64,000 bases of DNA, taken from NCBI RefSeq assembly GCF_036336025.1, contig NZ_JAYKKE010000001.1:811790-875789 (forward strand), read 5' to 3'. The stretch is from Stomatohabitans albus. Lineage in GTDB: Bacteria > Actinomycetota > Nitriliruptoria > Euzebyales > Euzebyaceae. Below the pieces are notes generated by a model, which was given only the letters and a program-made list of their open reading frames with translations, did not search any database and was not told the origin of the DNA. Shown one piece after another: positions 63,090 through 64,000 of this stretch; within the stretch, counting starts at the first letter, position 1; each line of letters starts with the position of its first letter. The position numbers were made by a program, and so were the translations under genes.

Positions 63090-63440
63090 GCAGCTCAGCT
63101 GAGGGTGAGGACGTTGTGTGCTGGGGTGATAGGAGCCCTGGTTGGGTGGGTGTTGGCTGAGGGCGTGGGCGTTGTGTGCTGGGGTGATAGGAGCCCTGGT
63201 TGGGTGGGTGTTGGCTGAGGGCGTGGGCGTTGTGTGCCGGGGTGATAGGAGCCCAGGATGGGCGAGTTCAGTGAGCCGGGTTGCCGCCATGGATGGCGGC
63301 AGGCGAACGTGCCCAGGCAGGCAATGCCCGCGACCGTGCCAGAGTGTGCACGTGCCTGGGTGCGGTGGTGCCCAGGCAGGCAATGCCCGCGACCGTGCCA
63401 GAGTGTGCACGTGCCTGGGTGCGGTGGTGCCCAGGCAGAC
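63090..63440. repeat. Repeat family, copy 3, with two tandem arrays
   Basis: GGGGTGATAGGAGCCC recurs at 63123, 63181 and 63239, an exact 58-bp period. The core with the GCCGCCAT hairpin follows the last one. Then a 59-bp unit beginning GTGCCCAGGCAGGCAATGCC recurs at 63309, 63368 and 63427 (the last partial). Neither period is a multiple of three, which argues against a repeated protein. The array ends about 40 bases from the MotB-like stop codon. Confidence 0.9.
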
Positions 63441-63476
63441 TATGCCCACGAGCTGTGTCCGTACTCGGATGTGAGC

Positions 63477-64000
63477 CTATCGGCCAGAACTCGGCGCGAT
63501 TTGTGGGCGAATGTCCTTAGGTGGGGCTGGGCTGGCCTTTGGCTCTTGGGGGCCGGTGGTTTGGTCTAGGCTCACAAGGAGTACTTCAACGCGGCGGTTA
63601 GCGCGCTGGCCTTCGGGGGAGTCGTTGGGTACCTTGGGGCGGCTTTCACCATAGGACGTGGCACTCACCCGTTCAGGGGGTAACCCATTCTTCACGAGGG
63701 CTTTTAACACCGACACGGAGCGGTCAGCCGCGAGATTCCAGTTGTCGTAGCTCCCACCTGAGAAGGGCTGATTATCAGTGTGTCCTTCAATGACAATCGT
63801 GTTTGGGGTTTCAATGAGTTCTGGGGCGATAGACGCGATCAACTCCTCGCCGGCTTTGGTAAGCGTTGAGGAACCTGTTTGGAAGAGCACGTTGTCGGTG
63901 TCTAAGTCGATGACAAGGCCACGAGCGTCATCACGAATATCTGCACTCAATCCGTCTAGGTTTAACTCTTGGAGTTTGCCAGCAACGTCGGACTGGAGTT
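63477..64000 (-). CDS. OmpA/MotB C-terminal domain protein, 5' end off the right edge
   Basis: The last about 174 residues of a peptidoglycan-binding OmpA-like domain protein. RGLVIDLDTDNVLFQTGSSTLTKAGEEL, VIEGHTDNQPFSG (peptidoglycan contact), NWNLAADRSVSVLKALVKNGLPPERVSATSYGESRP and GQRANRRVEVLLV match flagellar stator protein MotB more than OmpA porins. The frame is open to the window end, so a TTG at 63950 is not the real start. If it is MotB, motA and flagellar genes should lie to the right. A Pro-rich tail ends it. Confidence 0.85.
   Translation of the reverse strand, partial: LQSDVAGKLQELNLDGLSADIRDDARGLVIDLDTDNVLFQTGSSTLTKAGEELIASIAPELIETPNTIVIEGHTDNQPFSGGSYDNWNLAADRSVSVLKALVKNGLPPERVSATSYGESRPKVPNDSPEGQRANRRVEVLLVSLDQTTGPQEPKASPAPPKDIRPQIAPSSGR

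Noticed and set aside
63090-63440. CRISPR array
   Set aside because: The units are contiguous 58/59-bp tandem copies without unique spacers of regular length, and no cas genes are nearby.

Overview
The window reads as chromosome of an actinobacterium of moderate GC, roughly half G+C in the core genes and clearly lower in a few islands. The evidence is the gene content: mycothiol genes mshA and mshD, a DUF5667 protein beside an ECF-like sigma factor, a DUF2342 homologue next to tilS, the run tilS-hpt-folE-folB-folK-folP-lysS, and an RsiG-like protein. I cannot name the genus from the sequence. The organism looks free-living or host-associated and aerobic, with catalase, Dps and Fur-type regulators. 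It may be motile, because a MotB-like gene runs off the right edge.

Left part (1-24.7 kb): a ClC chloride channel cut by the left edge, a small wHTH protein, a sigma/DUF5667 pair, an MFS permease, a VanW protein, and the high-affinity phosphate operon pstS-pstC-pstA-pstB. These are followed by dps, a beta-helix protein, and an envelope-glycan group (flippase-like protein, methyltransferase, glycosyltransferase). cysK and cysE flank an alanine/glycine symporter, and purA-purD and an amino-acid permease close this part.

Middle (24.7-48 kb): an AT-rich accessory stretch encodes a secreted Trp-rich protein and small proteins. Then come an SMP-30 lactonase-like protein, a CPBP protease and purB. 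An iron/heme-flavoured group follows (DUF1540, IsdG/MhuD-like, siroheme synthase), and then a TIM-barrel protein-apt-comB operon. A minus-strand run of eleven tightly packed genes occupies 34.6-42.5 kb: regulator, three DsrE proteins, lipoprotein, YgfZ, pyrophosphatase, M23 peptidase, RsiG-like protein, mshA, proC. mshD diverges from a Fur gene, then come tRNA-Asp and tRNA-Phe, fur-catalase, tRNA-Thr and aspA.

Right part (49-64 kb): 49.1-51.5 kb is an AT-rich accessory island with an unknown gene and two secreted-protein genes that look damaged. The nucleotide and folate block follows, ending in lysS. From 61.6 to 63.45 kb there is a family of GC-rich tandem repeats (58 and 59 bp periods) carrying hairpins. 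It is interrupted by an AT-rich island with three tiny ORFs and a four-TM protein. This is the least explained part of the window. Other points of interest are a TusA-like domain without its cysteine fused to a DNA-binding domain, an RsiG homologue with an altered c-di-GMP motif, and a DUF2342 protein that has lost its zinc site.
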